A stretch of DNA of 64,000 nt from Bradyrhizobiaceae bacterium (GTDB lineage: Bacteria > Pseudomonadota > Alphaproteobacteria > Rhizobiales > Aestuariivirgaceae). The DNA is taken from assembly GCA_947475225.1 (NCBI GenBank), contig CANJMQ010000003.1, forward strand, positions 1 through 64,000, given 5' to 3'. Of the stretch, positions 44,858 through 53,976 are shown one piece after another (within the stretch, counting starts at the first letter, position 1; each line of letters begins with the position of its first letter). The translations under genes and the position numbers were made by a program. The notes under the pieces are model-generated. The model was not told the DNA's origin and did no database searches. It saw only the letters and a list, made by a program, of their open reading frames with translations.

Positions 44858-46230
44858 GCTGGTCGCTCAGAAGGCGCTTCCTGCTTACATCCCTCGGTGT
44901 CAGCGCCGCTGTCCTGCTCGCGGCAGGCGCATTCCTCTATGTTCTTTTCGAGCGTGACTTCAGGGCGCGCATCCATGCGGAGACCCACAACCAGCTCATG
45001 CAGCTGGTCAGCGGCCTCGATGTCGAGCCGTCGGGCAAGGTCTTAAAGACACAGGCGATGACCGATCCGCGTTTCCGGCAGCCGACCAGCGGCCTCTATT
45101 GGCAGGTGGAATCCAAGAGCGGCGAGGTTCTGCGTTCGCGTTCATTGTGGGACGCAACGCTTACAACCGGAAATGAACCGTGGCGCAACATCGACGAGCC
45201 GGAGGCATTCCCCGGTCCGTTCGGCGAACCGGTGCTGCTCCACGCCAAGCTGATCTCGCTTGGCGAAGCGCCGGACCGCCAGCAACTGCGCGTTATGATC
45301 GCGGTGAATGAGAGTGAAGTCACTCGCCCCACGTTGTACTTCGCGATCAATCTCGGCCTCTCGCTTCTCGTTCTGGGTCTTGCCATGCTGGTTGTCAGCG
45401 TCGCGCAGCTCGGCATGGTGATGGCGCCTGTCAACAGCCTTCGGAACTCGGTGCGCGATATCCGTGACGGCAAGTCGGCGCGGGTCTCGGGTGAGTACCC
45501 CGTCGAGATCGCCCCCGTCGTCAACAAGCTGAACTCGCTGCTCGAACAGCGTGAGCAGATGGTGGAGCGGGCACGCTCGCGGGCCGGCAATTTTGCGCAC
45601 AGCCTGAAGACGCCGCTCACGGTGATCGATACACTGCTTCCGAGGCTGCGTGTCGGCGGTCAGCATGACACCGCCGGCGAGATTGGCAGGCAGACCGCAC
45701 AACTCCGCAAGCATGCTGACCGGGAACTGGCTCGCGCTCGCATGGCCGCCGGCCACGGTGAACCCGTGAGGGACGTCCGGGCCGTGGTGGAGGAGATCGT
45801 CACAACCATCCGCCATCTGCCGCGTGGCCGCGACATCGCTTTCGTCGTCGACGTTCCGGCCCATATTGCGGTCCGCATGGATCGTGAGGACTTTATCGAG
45901 ATGGTCGCCAATGTGCTCGACAACGCCCGCAAATGGGCGCGCTCGAAGACGGTGATCCGCCTTGAGCCTGGCGACACGGACCTCGTCCTGTCCGTGAGCG
46001 ACGACGGCCCGGGCATTCCTGTCGCCGACATGGATTCGATCGTTGAACGTGGCCGTCGCCTCGACGAGGGCACGGAAGGTACGGGCATCGGCCTGGCCAT
46101 CGTCAATGACATCGCCGATGCCTGCGGCCTGCGAACCTCCTTCACGATCTCCGAACTGGGCGGCTTGCGATTCTCGGTGACGTTGCCAGCCACCATTGCG
46201 GCGCGCGCCGTAACCCGTTCGACGACCTGA
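44854..46230 (+). CDS. PhoQ-like sensor histidine kinase
   Basis: TTG start overlapping the RR stop; 2 TM, HAMP, 'RSRAGNFAHSLKTPLTVI', 'NVLDNARKWA', 'VSDDGPGIP', 'GTGIGLAIVNDIA'. Confidence 0.94.
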   Translation: MSWSLRRRFLLTSLGVSAAVLLAAGAFLYVLFERDFRARIHAETHNQLMQLVSGLDVEPSGKVLKTQAMTDPRFRQPTSGLYWQVESKSGEVLRSRSLWDATLTTGNEPWRNIDEPEAFPGPFGEPVLLHAKLISLGEAPDRQQLRVMIAVNESEVTRPTLYFAINLGLSLLVLGLAMLVVSVAQLGMVMAPVNSLRNSVRDIRDGKSARVSGEYPVEIAPVVNKLNSLLEQREQMVERARSRAGNFAHSLKTPLTVIDTLLPRLRVGGQHDTAGEIGRQTAQLRKHADRELARARMAAGHGEPVRDVRAVVEEIVTTIRHLPRGRDIAFVVDVPAHIAVRMDREDFIEMVANVLDNARKWARSKTVIRLEPGDTDLVLSVSDDGPGIPVADMDSIVERGRRLDEGTEGTGIGLAIVNDIADACGLRTSFTISELGGLRFSVTLPATIAARAVTRSTT

Positions 46231-46435
46231 ACCGAGGCGCGCTGGCCGCCTGCCGCGATGACGGAACACTGATCTAAAACAGTGGCTTCGTTGTATCTTT
46301 CGATCCGGCGCATCAACGGTCATCAACGTGAGGCTCGGTTGCCAGGTGGCAATTCGGCACTGGACTGGAATGGTCCATTCCGCCATATTCCGCCGCAATT
46401 TCAGGGGCCGTCAGGCCCGCAACGGACGAGTCGAA

Positions 46436-46834
46436 ATGTTATTCCTGAAGCAGCTTTTCACCTGGTGGAACGGCCAGACTCTGAACACCCGGTTTTACAC
46501 ATGGCGCAAGGGTAATTACGTTGGCGCCGACCAGTTCGGCAACAAGTACTACCGCGCCAAGTCGGCCCTGCCGGAATCGATCAGGGAGCGCCGCTGGGTC
46601 GTTTACAACGGCTACTCGGAGGCCTCAGCCATTCCGCCGGGCTGGCACGGCTGGATGCACCATCGCACCGATGTGCCGCCGACCCAGGAAGACTACGTTC
46701 CGTATGAGTGGCAGAAGCCCTATATCCCCAACCAGACAGGCACCCCCAACGCCTACCGGCCGAAGGGCTCCATCCTGTCGGGTGCGAAGCCGGCGCCGCA
46801 TGCGCCGGATTATTCGGCCTGGCGGCCTGAATAG
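46436..46834 (+). CDS. NDUFA12/B17.2-family NADH:ubiquinone oxidoreductase subunit
   Basis: 'NTRFYTWRKGNYVGADQFGNKYYRAKSALPESIRERRWVVYNGYSEASAIPPGWHGWMHHRTDVPPTQEDYVPYEWQKPYIPNQTGTPNAYRP'. Confidence 0.96.
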   Translation: MLFLKQLFTWWNGQTLNTRFYTWRKGNYVGADQFGNKYYRAKSALPESIRERRWVVYNGYSEASAIPPGWHGWMHHRTDVPPTQEDYVPYEWQKPYIPNQTGTPNAYRPKGSILSGAKPAPHAPDYSAWRPE

Positions 46835-46898
46835 GGCACGTCATATTTCGGCTGGGGTTCATCAGTAATTCCGGCCTGCGACTAAGAGGAGCGGCGGC

Positions 46899-47402
46899 GT
46901 GAAGAACTCGATGGTTGAGACCCTGATCGGCGCGGCTGTGATCTTCATCGCGGCGGCGTTCTTCTTCTTTGCCTACCAGACCTCCGGCAAGGGCCACGCG
47001 TCAGGCACCTATCGCATCAGCGCTGAGTTCGACAATGCCGAGGGTGTGAGCGTCGGAACCGACGTGCGGGTCGCCGGTGTCAAGGTGGGCTCCGTCGTCG
47101 ATTTTACGCTCAATACCGAGAACTTCCAGGCCAACACGGTCATGGAACTCGATCCCAAGGTGAAACTCACCGACGATGCCACCGCCAAGGTGACGGCGGA
47201 GGGTCTGCTGGGTTCCAAGTTCATTGCCCTCGAGCAGGGCGGCTCCGAGACGCTGCTCGCCGATGGTGGCGTCATCTCCAACACGCAAGGCGCTGTGGAC
47301 ATTTGGTCACTGATCAGTCAGGCGATGTTTGCCAACAAGGGCCCAGGGGATCAGAGCGCCCCGGACCAGGGTGTCCCGCCCTCCGATACCAAGTCTCCGT
47401 GA
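46899..47402 (+). CDS. mlaD: MlaD-family lipid transport substrate-binding protein
   Basis: 'VETLIGAAVIFIAAAFFFFAYQTSGKGHASGTYRISAEFDNAEGVSVGTDVRVAGVKVGSVVDFTL' MCE domain. Confidence 0.93.
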   Translation: MKNSMVETLIGAAVIFIAAAFFFFAYQTSGKGHASGTYRISAEFDNAEGVSVGTDVRVAGVKVGSVVDFTLNTENFQANTVMELDPKVKLTDDATAKVTAEGLLGSKFIALEQGGSETLLADGGVISNTQGAVDIWSLISQAMFANKGPGDQSAPDQGVPPSDTKSP

Positions 47403-48169
47403 TGGCAGTGGCAAATCCCGACACGCGGCGTCAGCAATGGTCCGCCGGATCTTACAACACCCACGCCCGCTTCGTGTCTGATCTTGCCGCTGGTGTTGTC
47501 GAATGGCTGGCGCCCAAGCAAGGCGAGCGTATCCTCGATGTCGGTTGTGGCGACGGGGTGCTCACCGCCGAACTGCGAGAGATGGGCGTTGATGTTGTCG
47601 GCGTCGACGCGAGCGCGGACTTCATCGCCGCCGCCCAGGCCCGTGGCCTCGATGCCCGGTTCATGGATGGCGAGGCGCTGGATTTCAATCGGGAATTTGA
47701 TGCGGTGTTTTCCAACGCGGCCCTGCACTGGATGCCGAAGGCTGATGCAGTGGTCTCCGGCATCGCCCGTGCCCTGCGGGCGAATGGCCGTTTCGTCGCC
47801 GAATTCGGTGGCCACGGCAATGTTGCGGCCATCGTCACCGCCATGCGCGCCGTCGGAGAGAGGCACGGCGGCGATCTCTCTCTCGCCAATCCGTGGTACT
47901 TCCCGGCACCGCAGGTCTATCAGACGCTGCTCGAGCACCATGGTTTCAGCGTGCGGCGCATCGCCCTCATTCCGCGCCCCGTGGTGCTGAAAACCGGCAT
48001 CGAAGGTTGGCTCATGTTGTTCCGCAAGCCCTTCTTCGCGCAGTTTGGCGAGGATGCAGAGCAGGCGCTGGCCGAGACCATCGATCTCCTGCGTCCCGCC
48101 CTGTGCGATGCCGATGGTAACTGGACGGCGGACTATGTGCGGCTCCGCGTCGAAGCGGTGTTGTCATGA
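47402..48169 (+). CDS. Class I SAM-dependent methyltransferase
   Basis: 'GERILDVGCGDGVLTAELREMGVDVVGVDASADFIAAAQARG...FDAVFSNAALHWM'. Confidence 0.93.
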   Translation: MAVANPDTRRQQWSAGSYNTHARFVSDLAAGVVEWLAPKQGERILDVGCGDGVLTAELREMGVDVVGVDASADFIAAAQARGLDARFMDGEALDFNREFDAVFSNAALHWMPKADAVVSGIARALRANGRFVAEFGGHGNVAAIVTAMRAVGERHGGDLSLANPWYFPAPQVYQTLLEHHGFSVRRIALIPRPVVLKTGIEGWLMLFRKPFFAQFGEDAEQALAETIDLLRPALCDADGNWTADYVRLRVEAVLS

Positions 48170-48639
48170 AGCGCATCCTGCTCGGCGCCGTTCTGCTGCT
48201 TCTCGCGGCCTGCACCTGCGGGCCTGCCAAGGCGGAGCGTGTATCCAATCCGATCGCGTTGTTTGCGGGGCTCGACAAGATTACCGGTGTCACCACCACC
48301 TTCGAGATCCCGATCGGCGAGGAGCGGCGATTCGGCAGCGTCATCGTAAAGCCCGACGTGTGCTATACGCGTCCCGTCACCGAGGAGCCGAAGACCACGA
48401 GCTTCGTGAAGATCGACCAGATCGAGATGGACAACACCCGCAAGCCCATCTTCTCCGGCTGGATGTTCGCCGAAAGCCCAGGTCTCAGCGCCATGGAACA
48501 CGCCACCTATGACGTGTGGCTCACTGGCTGCCGCGACCCAAAAGCCCCCCCGCCAGCCGTGGAGACGATGCCTGCGCCCGATGCCAGTGGCCAGCCAGGA
48601 CAGGCCGATCAGCCGAAGGACAATCAGCCCGAGGACTGA
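48166..48639 (+). CDS. DUF2155 domain protein
   Basis: '[90 protein letters not shown]'. Confidence 0.93.
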   Translation: MKRILLGAVLLLLAACTCGPAKAERVSNPIALFAGLDKITGVTTTFEIPIGEERRFGSVIVKPDVCYTRPVTEEPKTTSFVKIDQIEMDNTRKPIFSGWMFAESPGLSAMEHATYDVWLTGCRDPKAPPPAVETMPAPDASGQPGQADQPKDNQPED

Positions 48640-49283
48640 GCACTCGTCGCCCAGGCGAGCACCGCCTCGGGATCGTCGTCCTGTTTGAACGCCGAGAAAT
48701 CCGCGTTGCGGTCCAGCAGTGGTTCCATCACCCTGTGATAGTCCACGCGTGGCATGGCGATGGCGCCCAGACGCTCGAGGTGCGGGTTCACGAACTGCGC
48801 ATCCAGCAGGCCGAAGCCGCCCCGGTTCAGCCTTGCCACCAGATGGACGAGCGCAACCTTTGAGGCGTCCGTTGCGCGCGAGAACATGCTTTCCCCGAAA
48901 AAAACCGCGCCGAGGCGCACGCCATAGAGGCCGCCCACCAATTCGCCATCCTTCCTGCATTCGATGCTGTGGCAGCAACCCATGCGGTGAAGTTGCGTAT
49001 AGAGTGCCTTGATACGGGCATTGATCCAGGTCGAGCGGCGGTCCGGCGTCTTCGCGGCGCAGGCAGCGATCACGGCGGAAAAGTCACGGTCGACGCTCAC
49101 ATCGAACAGCTTCCGGCGCACCGTCTTCCTGAGCGAATGCGATATGTTCAGGCCATCGAGCGGGATCACGCCGCGCTCTTCCGGCTCCACCCAGTAAAGC
49201 GCGTTGTCCTCGGCGCTTTCCGCCATCGGGAAGATCCCCGCCGCATAGGCGCGCAGCAGGATCTGTGGCGTGATCGAACTCAT
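48624..49283 (-). CDS. aat: Leucyl/phenylalanyl-tRNA--protein transferase
   Basis: '[45 protein letters not shown]...[45 protein letters not shown]'; start placed at 49283, overlapping the accC stop. Confidence 0.97.
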   Translation of the reverse strand: MSSITPQILLRAYAAGIFPMAESAEDNALYWVEPEERGVIPLDGLNISHSLRKTVRRKLFDVSVDRDFSAVIAACAAKTPDRRSTWINARIKALYTQLHRMGCCHSIECRKDGELVGGLYGVRLGAVFFGESMFSRATDASKVALVHLVARLNRGGFGLLDAQFVNPHLERLGAIAMPRVDYHRVMEPLLDRNADFSAFKQDDDPEAVLAWATSAQSSG

Positions 49284-50626
49284 CAGGCCTGACGGGCGAG
49301 GTAGTGCTCCAGCCAATGGATGTCGTAGTGGCCGTCGATGATGTCCGGCTCGGCGAGCAGCTGCTGGAACAGCGGAATTGTCGTTTCGATGCCTTCGACG
49401 ACGAACTCGCTCAGCGCGCGCTTCAGACGCATCATGCACTCGGTGCGGCTCTTGCCGGAGACGATCAGTTTGCCGATGAGGCTGTCGTAGTAGGGCGGGA
49501 TGCGGTAGCCGGCATAGAGCGCGGAGTCGACACGCACGCCGAGGCCACCCGGGAAATGCACCGCGTCCACCCGGCCCGGCGAGGGCGCGAAGGTTCTCGG
49601 ATTTTCCGCATTGATGCGGCACTCGATGGCGTGGCCGGAAAAGGAGATATCTGACTGCGTATAGGCGAGGTCTGCTCCTGACGCGACCCGCAGTTGCTCC
49701 TGCACCAGGTCGAGCCCCGTGATCGCTTCCGTCACCGGGTGCTCCACCTGCAGGCGCGTGTTCATCTCGATGAAATAGAACTCGCCGTTTTCATAGAGGA
49801 ACTCGATGGTGCCCACGCCCTCGTAGCCAAGCTTCTCCATGGCGCGTGCCACGCGGCCGCCAATCTCGTCGCGCTGCGTGGCGTTGAGGGCAGGCGAATG
49901 CGCCTCTTCGAGGATCTTCTGGTGCCGGCGCTGCAGCGAACAGTCGCGCTCGCCGAGGTGAATGGCGCGGCCTTTGCCGTCACCCAGCACCTGGATCTCG
50001 ATGTGGCGGGGCTTCTCGAGATACTTCTCGATATACACGTCGCCATTGCCGAAGGCGGCCCTCGCTTCCGACTGCGCGGTGCTCATCGCCAGCTCGAGAT
50101 CGGCCTCGCTGCGGGCAACCTTCATGCCGCGCCCGCCGCCGCCGGCGGTGGCCTTGATGATGACCGGGTAGCCAATGTCCCTGGCAACCTTCTTTGCCTC
50201 GTCGATGTCACCCACGCCACCTTCCGAGCCCGGCACAACCGGGATGCCCAGTTGCTGCGCGGTGATCTTTGCGGTGATCTTGTCCCCCATCATGCGGATG
50301 TGTTCGGCAGAAGGGCCGATGAACTTTACGCCATGCTCGGTCAGGATGTCCGCGAAGCGGGCGTTCTCCGACAGGAAACCATAGCCAGGGTGCACCGCTT
50401 CCGCACCGGTGATCTCGCAGGCCGCGACGATGGCGGGTATGTTGAGGTAGCTGTCGCGCGCCGGCGGCGGCCCGATGCATACGCTCTCGTCGGCGAGCCG
50501 GACATGCATGGCATCGGCATCGGCGGTAGAATGGACGGCCACCGTCTGGATGCCGAGTTCGCGGCAGGCACGCAGCACGCGGAGTGCGATTTCACCCCGG
50601 TTGGCTATGAGGACCTTGTCGAACAT
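49283..50626 (-). CDS. accC: Acetyl-CoA carboxylase biotin carboxylase subunit
   Basis: '[52 protein letters not shown]...[13 protein letters not shown]'. Confidence 0.98.
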   Translation of the reverse strand: MFDKVLIANRGEIALRVLRACRELGIQTVAVHSTADADAMHVRLADESVCIGPPPARDSYLNIPAIVAACEITGAEAVHPGYGFLSENARFADILTEHGVKFIGPSAEHIRMMGDKITAKITAQQLGIPVVPGSEGGVGDIDEAKKVARDIGYPVIIKATAGGGGRGMKVARSEADLELAMSTAQSEARAAFGNGDVYIEKYLEKPRHIEIQVLGDGKGRAIHLGERDCSLQRRHQKILEEAHSPALNATQRDEIGGRVARAMEKLGYEGVGTIEFLYENGEFYFIEMNTRLQVEHPVTEAITGLDLVQEQLRVASGADLAYTQSDISFSGHAIECRINAENPRTFAPSPGRVDAVHFPGGLGVRVDSALYAGYRIPPYYDSLIGKLIVSGKSRTECMMRLKRALSEFVVEGIETTIPLFQQLLAEPDIIDGHYDIHWLEHYLARQA

Positions 50627-50632
50627 CTGGTT

Positions 50633-51133
50633 CTACTCGATCGCCACGAGGGGTTCGCCGTATTCGACCGGATGGCCGTTGTCGACGTAGATCGCCGTCA
50701 CTCTGCCGGCACGGGGCGCATGAATCTGGTTCATCGTCTTCATGGCTTCGATGATCAGCAGCGTCTGGCCTTCCTTCACCGTGGCGCCGACCTCGATGAA
50801 GTTCGCCGCACCGGGTGAGGGCGCCATGTAGACGGTGCCGACCATCGGCGACTTCACCGTGCCCGGGAGTTCGGCATTGGCTTTGGGTGCAGCAACAGCG
50901 GCGGAGGCCTCATGCGGGGCGGCGGAATGGGCATGCATTGCCGGGGCCGGTGGCGGGGCTGCCATGGTGGCTACTGTCGTCAGCTGCTTGGCGACCCGGA
51001 ACTTGGTGCCCTTGCGGTCAAGCTCGATCTCGCTCAGGCCCGTGTCATTGAGAATTTCCGCCAGGCTGGCGATCAGCTCAAGATCGGGATCGTTGAGCGC
51101 GGTCTTGGACGATGCCTTTTTCGACGGGGGCAT
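50633..51133 (-). CDS. accB: Acetyl-CoA carboxylase biotin carboxyl carrier protein
   Basis: '[53 protein letters not shown]' biotinyl EAMKTMN motif. Confidence 0.97.
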   Translation of the reverse strand: MPPSKKASSKTALNDPDLELIASLAEILNDTGLSEIELDRKGTKFRVAKQLTTVATMAAPPPAPAMHAHSAAPHEASAAVAAPKANAELPGTVKSPMVGTVYMAPSPGAANFIEVGATVKEGQTLLIIEAMKTMNQIHAPRAGRVTAIYVDNGHPVEYGEPLVAIE

Positions 51134-51136
51134 TGG

Positions 51137-51586
51137 TCAACCCTTCTTGTTCGCGATGATGATGGAATGGAGTGCGGTCAGCGCAAGCACATAGCTTTCG
51201 GTGCCGAAGCCGCAGATGACGCCGTTGACGGCGGGCGCAATGAGGCTGGTGTGCCGGAAAGCCTCACGCTTGTAGACGTTGGAAAGATGCAACTCCACGC
51301 AAGGAAGGTCGGCGGCCTTCAGTGCGTCGTGCAGTGCCACGGAGGTGTGGGTATAGGCTCCGGCGTTGATGGCAATGCCGGAGGCCTTATCGCGTGCCTC
51401 GTGAATCCAGCTGACCAGTTCACCCTCGATGTTGCTCTGCCGGAAGTCGACGCTGAGGCCGAGCGAGGACGCGTGGTCGCGGCATCGCGTTTCCACGTCC
51501 TTCAGCGTCGCCGCTCCATAAATGGCCGGTTCCCGAAGACCGAGCAGGTTCAGGTTCGGGCCATTGAGCACAAAGACAGGTTTCAT
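51137..51586 (-). CDS. aroQ: Type II 3-dehydroquinate dehydratase
   Basis: 'VFVLNGPNLNLLGLREPAIYGAATL...DFRQSNIEGELVSWIHEA...INAGAYTHTSVALHDAL...VELHLSNVYKREAFRH'. Confidence 0.97.
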   Translation of the reverse strand: MKPVFVLNGPNLNLLGLREPAIYGAATLKDVETRCRDHASSLGLSVDFRQSNIEGELVSWIHEARDKASGIAINAGAYTHTSVALHDALKAADLPCVELHLSNVYKREAFRHTSLIAPAVNGVICGFGTESYVLALTALHSIIIANKKG

Positions 51587-51666
51587 CGTCCCCCACGATT
51601 CCCCACGGGCGTCAGCGGTTTATAGGCTTTCACCGCGGCAGTTGGAAGCGGCCAGGGCCGCTGCCC

Positions 51667-52425
51667 TCAGCAGAGCTTGCAGCCGCCGCCCTTGCGGACC
51701 TCGTCGATCATCTGGGCCAGGCCGTCAGCCGGCAGGTAGCCGGGCGAGACCTTGTCGTCGATGACGAAACCTGGCGTGCCGTTGATGGCAAGCTGCTGGG
51801 CCAGCGCGTGGGTGTCGGCGAGTTCCTGGGCCACGGACGGGTCGGCCATGTCCTTCTTCAGCTTGGCCATGTCGATGCCCTGCTTGGCGGCGGTCTCGTC
51901 CACCACCTCCTTGGTGACCTTGCCCTCATGCTCGAACAGGGCCTTGTGCAGTTCCCAGTACTTGTTCTGCTTCTTGGCGGCGATGGCGGCCATGGCGGCG
52001 TAATCGGAGTCGCCCCCGAAGATCGGAAATTCCTTCAGCACGAAGCGCAGGTTCTTGTCATTGTCGAGAAGGGTCATGACTTCGGGGAAGCCCTTCTTGC
52101 ACCAGCCGCAGTTGTAGTCGAAGAACTCGACCATGGTGACGTCGCCCTTCGGGTTTCCGGCAACATAGTCAGCGGGTGAGTGGAATATCTGCTGGGCGTT
52201 GGACTGCAGCACCGCGGTGCGCTGTTCGCCTTCCTTCTGCTGCTGCTTGGCCTCCAGCGCCTTGGAGACGTCGAGCAGAACCTCCGGATTTTCGATAAGG
52301 TACTCGCGGACGATCTCGCCGATGTCCTTTTTCTGGGCATCGGTGAAGCTGCCATCGGCGAAGGCGGCCGAGGTGACGGCCAGCATGGCGGTCGCGAAGG
52401 CGGCAAGTCGGAAGCGGAAAGTCAT
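51667..52425 (-). CDS. DsbA-family thiol:disulfide protein
   Basis: Signal peptide; 'DVTMVEFFDYNCGWCKKGFPEVMTLLDNDKNLRFVLKEFPIFG...INGTPGFVIDDKVSPGYLP'. Confidence 0.94.
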   Translation of the reverse strand: MTFRFRLAAFATAMLAVTSAAFADGSFTDAQKKDIGEIVREYLIENPEVLLDVSKALEAKQQQKEGEQRTAVLQSNAQQIFHSPADYVAGNPKGDVTMVEFFDYNCGWCKKGFPEVMTLLDNDKNLRFVLKEFPIFGGDSDYAAMAAIAAKKQNKYWELHKALFEHEGKVTKEVVDETAAKQGIDMAKLKKDMADPSVAQELADTHALAQQLAINGTPGFVIDDKVSPGYLPADGLAQMIDEVRKGGGCKLC

Positions 52426-52488
52426 CGTGTATCGTCCTCTTGGTTCGGTTTTCTCTTAGCCGCTAAGCGGCCTTTCAGTCCATCTCGG

Positions 52489-53874
52489 TCAGCGCCCGGC
52501 AAAGCTCATCACGTCGCTGGCCCTTGTCCATTCGGGTGTTCCGGTCTTGAAGGCGGCCTGTGCGGATTTGGCCTTCTCCATTGCCAGTTTCATGTCGCCC
52601 ATCAGCAGCGCCGCCTGGGCGGTGGCCAGTTCGGCGCGCGGCACGTCGCCGGTCTGGGCATAGGCGCGGGCCAGCAGGCGGTACGTTTCGGCGGTCTCGC
52701 CCTCGCTGCGCTGCGCCTGGCGCAGCAGCTTGATCGCCTCACGGGCATTGGCCGGCGTCTCGGTGTCGATGAAGGCCTGGGCCGCGAGAATCTGGATGAG
52801 GCCGTTGCTGGGCAGCAGGTCGAGCGCTTTCTTCACCGGCACAGCGGCTTCTGCCGCGCGGCCGTTTTCGAGCAGGGCCTGTGCCTTCAGTTCCCAGAAA
52901 TAGGGGTTCTCTGGCAGGTCCCTGGTCAGGCTGTCGATGATCGGCAGGGCGTTCTTGATGTCGCCCCTGCGGAACATGGCGATGGCGCGGGCATAGCGCG
53001 CCGGCATTGACTGATCGGAGGCGGGATATTTCTGCATCACCGCCTGCGCCCCGCCGATGTAGCCGGTGAGCTTTGCCTGCACCAACTGGTGGCGCAGGAT
53101 CAGGGCGGGCGGGTCCTTGGCGTCCCAGTAGGGTGACTTCTGGGCCTCGACCTCGAGGTTGCGGATGCGGTCCAGCGGCATGGGGTGCGACATCACATAG
53201 GGATCGACGTCGGCGAGTGCCGCGATGTTCTCGCTCGCCAGCTTCTCGAACAGCGTGATCATGCCTTTGGCGGACTGGTGCGTCTCGTTGAGGAACGTCA
53301 GCGCCGCCTGGTCGGCGGAGGATTCCATGCCGCGCGCATAGGTGAGGAAGTTCCGCTGCGCCAGACCTGTGCTGCCGATCATCAGGCCCTGTCCCGCCTG
53401 GGCTACCTCGCCATTGCCTGCAGCGACCCCCCCGGCGATGGCCGCGAGGCCGAGCAGCATGCCGATGATCTGGGTATAGTTGGCCGAGTCGATTTCAACG
53501 CCCATGCGCGCCAGATGGCCGCCGGCGATGTGGCCGGTCTCATGGGCCAGCACGCCAATCACCTCGTTGGGCGTACTCGCCTGCATGATAAGACCGGTGT
53601 TGACAAATATGCGCTGGCCACCGGCCACGAATGCGTTGATGTGGTGGTCGTTCAGCACATAGACCTTCACCGCCCTGGGATTGATCCCGGCTGCCTTGAA
53701 GATCGGGCGCGTATAGAGGCGGAGCAGGCCCTCGATTTCAGCATCCCTGATAACGGGCAGCGGCTTCTGCCGCTGTTGAGCCGCCTCGGACCCGACGAGA
53801 CAGATGCTCATGAACGCCATCAGCACCGCCATCAGGCGGACCGTCGCGCGATATAGCGTCCCTGTTCCGTACAT
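52489..53874 (-). CDS. M48-family metalloprotease with TPR repeats (BepA-like)
   Basis: 'VIGVLAHETGHIAGGHLARMG' HExxH, 'MESSADQAALTFL', C-terminal TPRs. Confidence 0.93.
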   Translation of the reverse strand: MYGTGTLYRATVRLMAVLMAFMSICLVGSEAAQQRQKPLPVIRDAEIEGLLRLYTRPIFKAAGINPRAVKVYVLNDHHINAFVAGGQRIFVNTGLIMQASTPNEVIGVLAHETGHIAGGHLARMGVEIDSANYTQIIGMLLGLAAIAGGVAAGNGEVAQAGQGLMIGSTGLAQRNFLTYARGMESSADQAALTFLNETHQSAKGMITLFEKLASENIAALADVDPYVMSHPMPLDRIRNLEVEAQKSPYWDAKDPPALILRHQLVQAKLTGYIGGAQAVMQKYPASDQSMPARYARAIAMFRRGDIKNALPIIDSLTRDLPENPYFWELKAQALLENGRAAEAAVPVKKALDLLPSNGLIQILAAQAFIDTETPANAREAIKLLRQAQRSEGETAETYRLLARAYAQTGDVPRAELATAQAALLMGDMKLAMEKAKSAQAAFKTGTPEWTRASDVMSFAGR

Positions 53875-53937
53875 TGGTTGTTGCCCTCTCGGCCCGTCAA
53901 TCGGGTGAGAATGAGGCGAGTTTGAGGCCCGGCGGAC

Positions 53938-53970
53938 ATTGGTCAGCCGGCCAATGGCCGGCTGACCAAT
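53938..53970. terminator. Perfect 15-bp stem / 3-nt loop palindrome between rne and the M48 gene
   Basis: attggtcagccggcc-aat-ggccggctgaccaat; just 3' of the rne stop (minus strand), but no U-tract follows. Confidence 0.55.
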
Positions 53971-53976
53971 TTGTCA

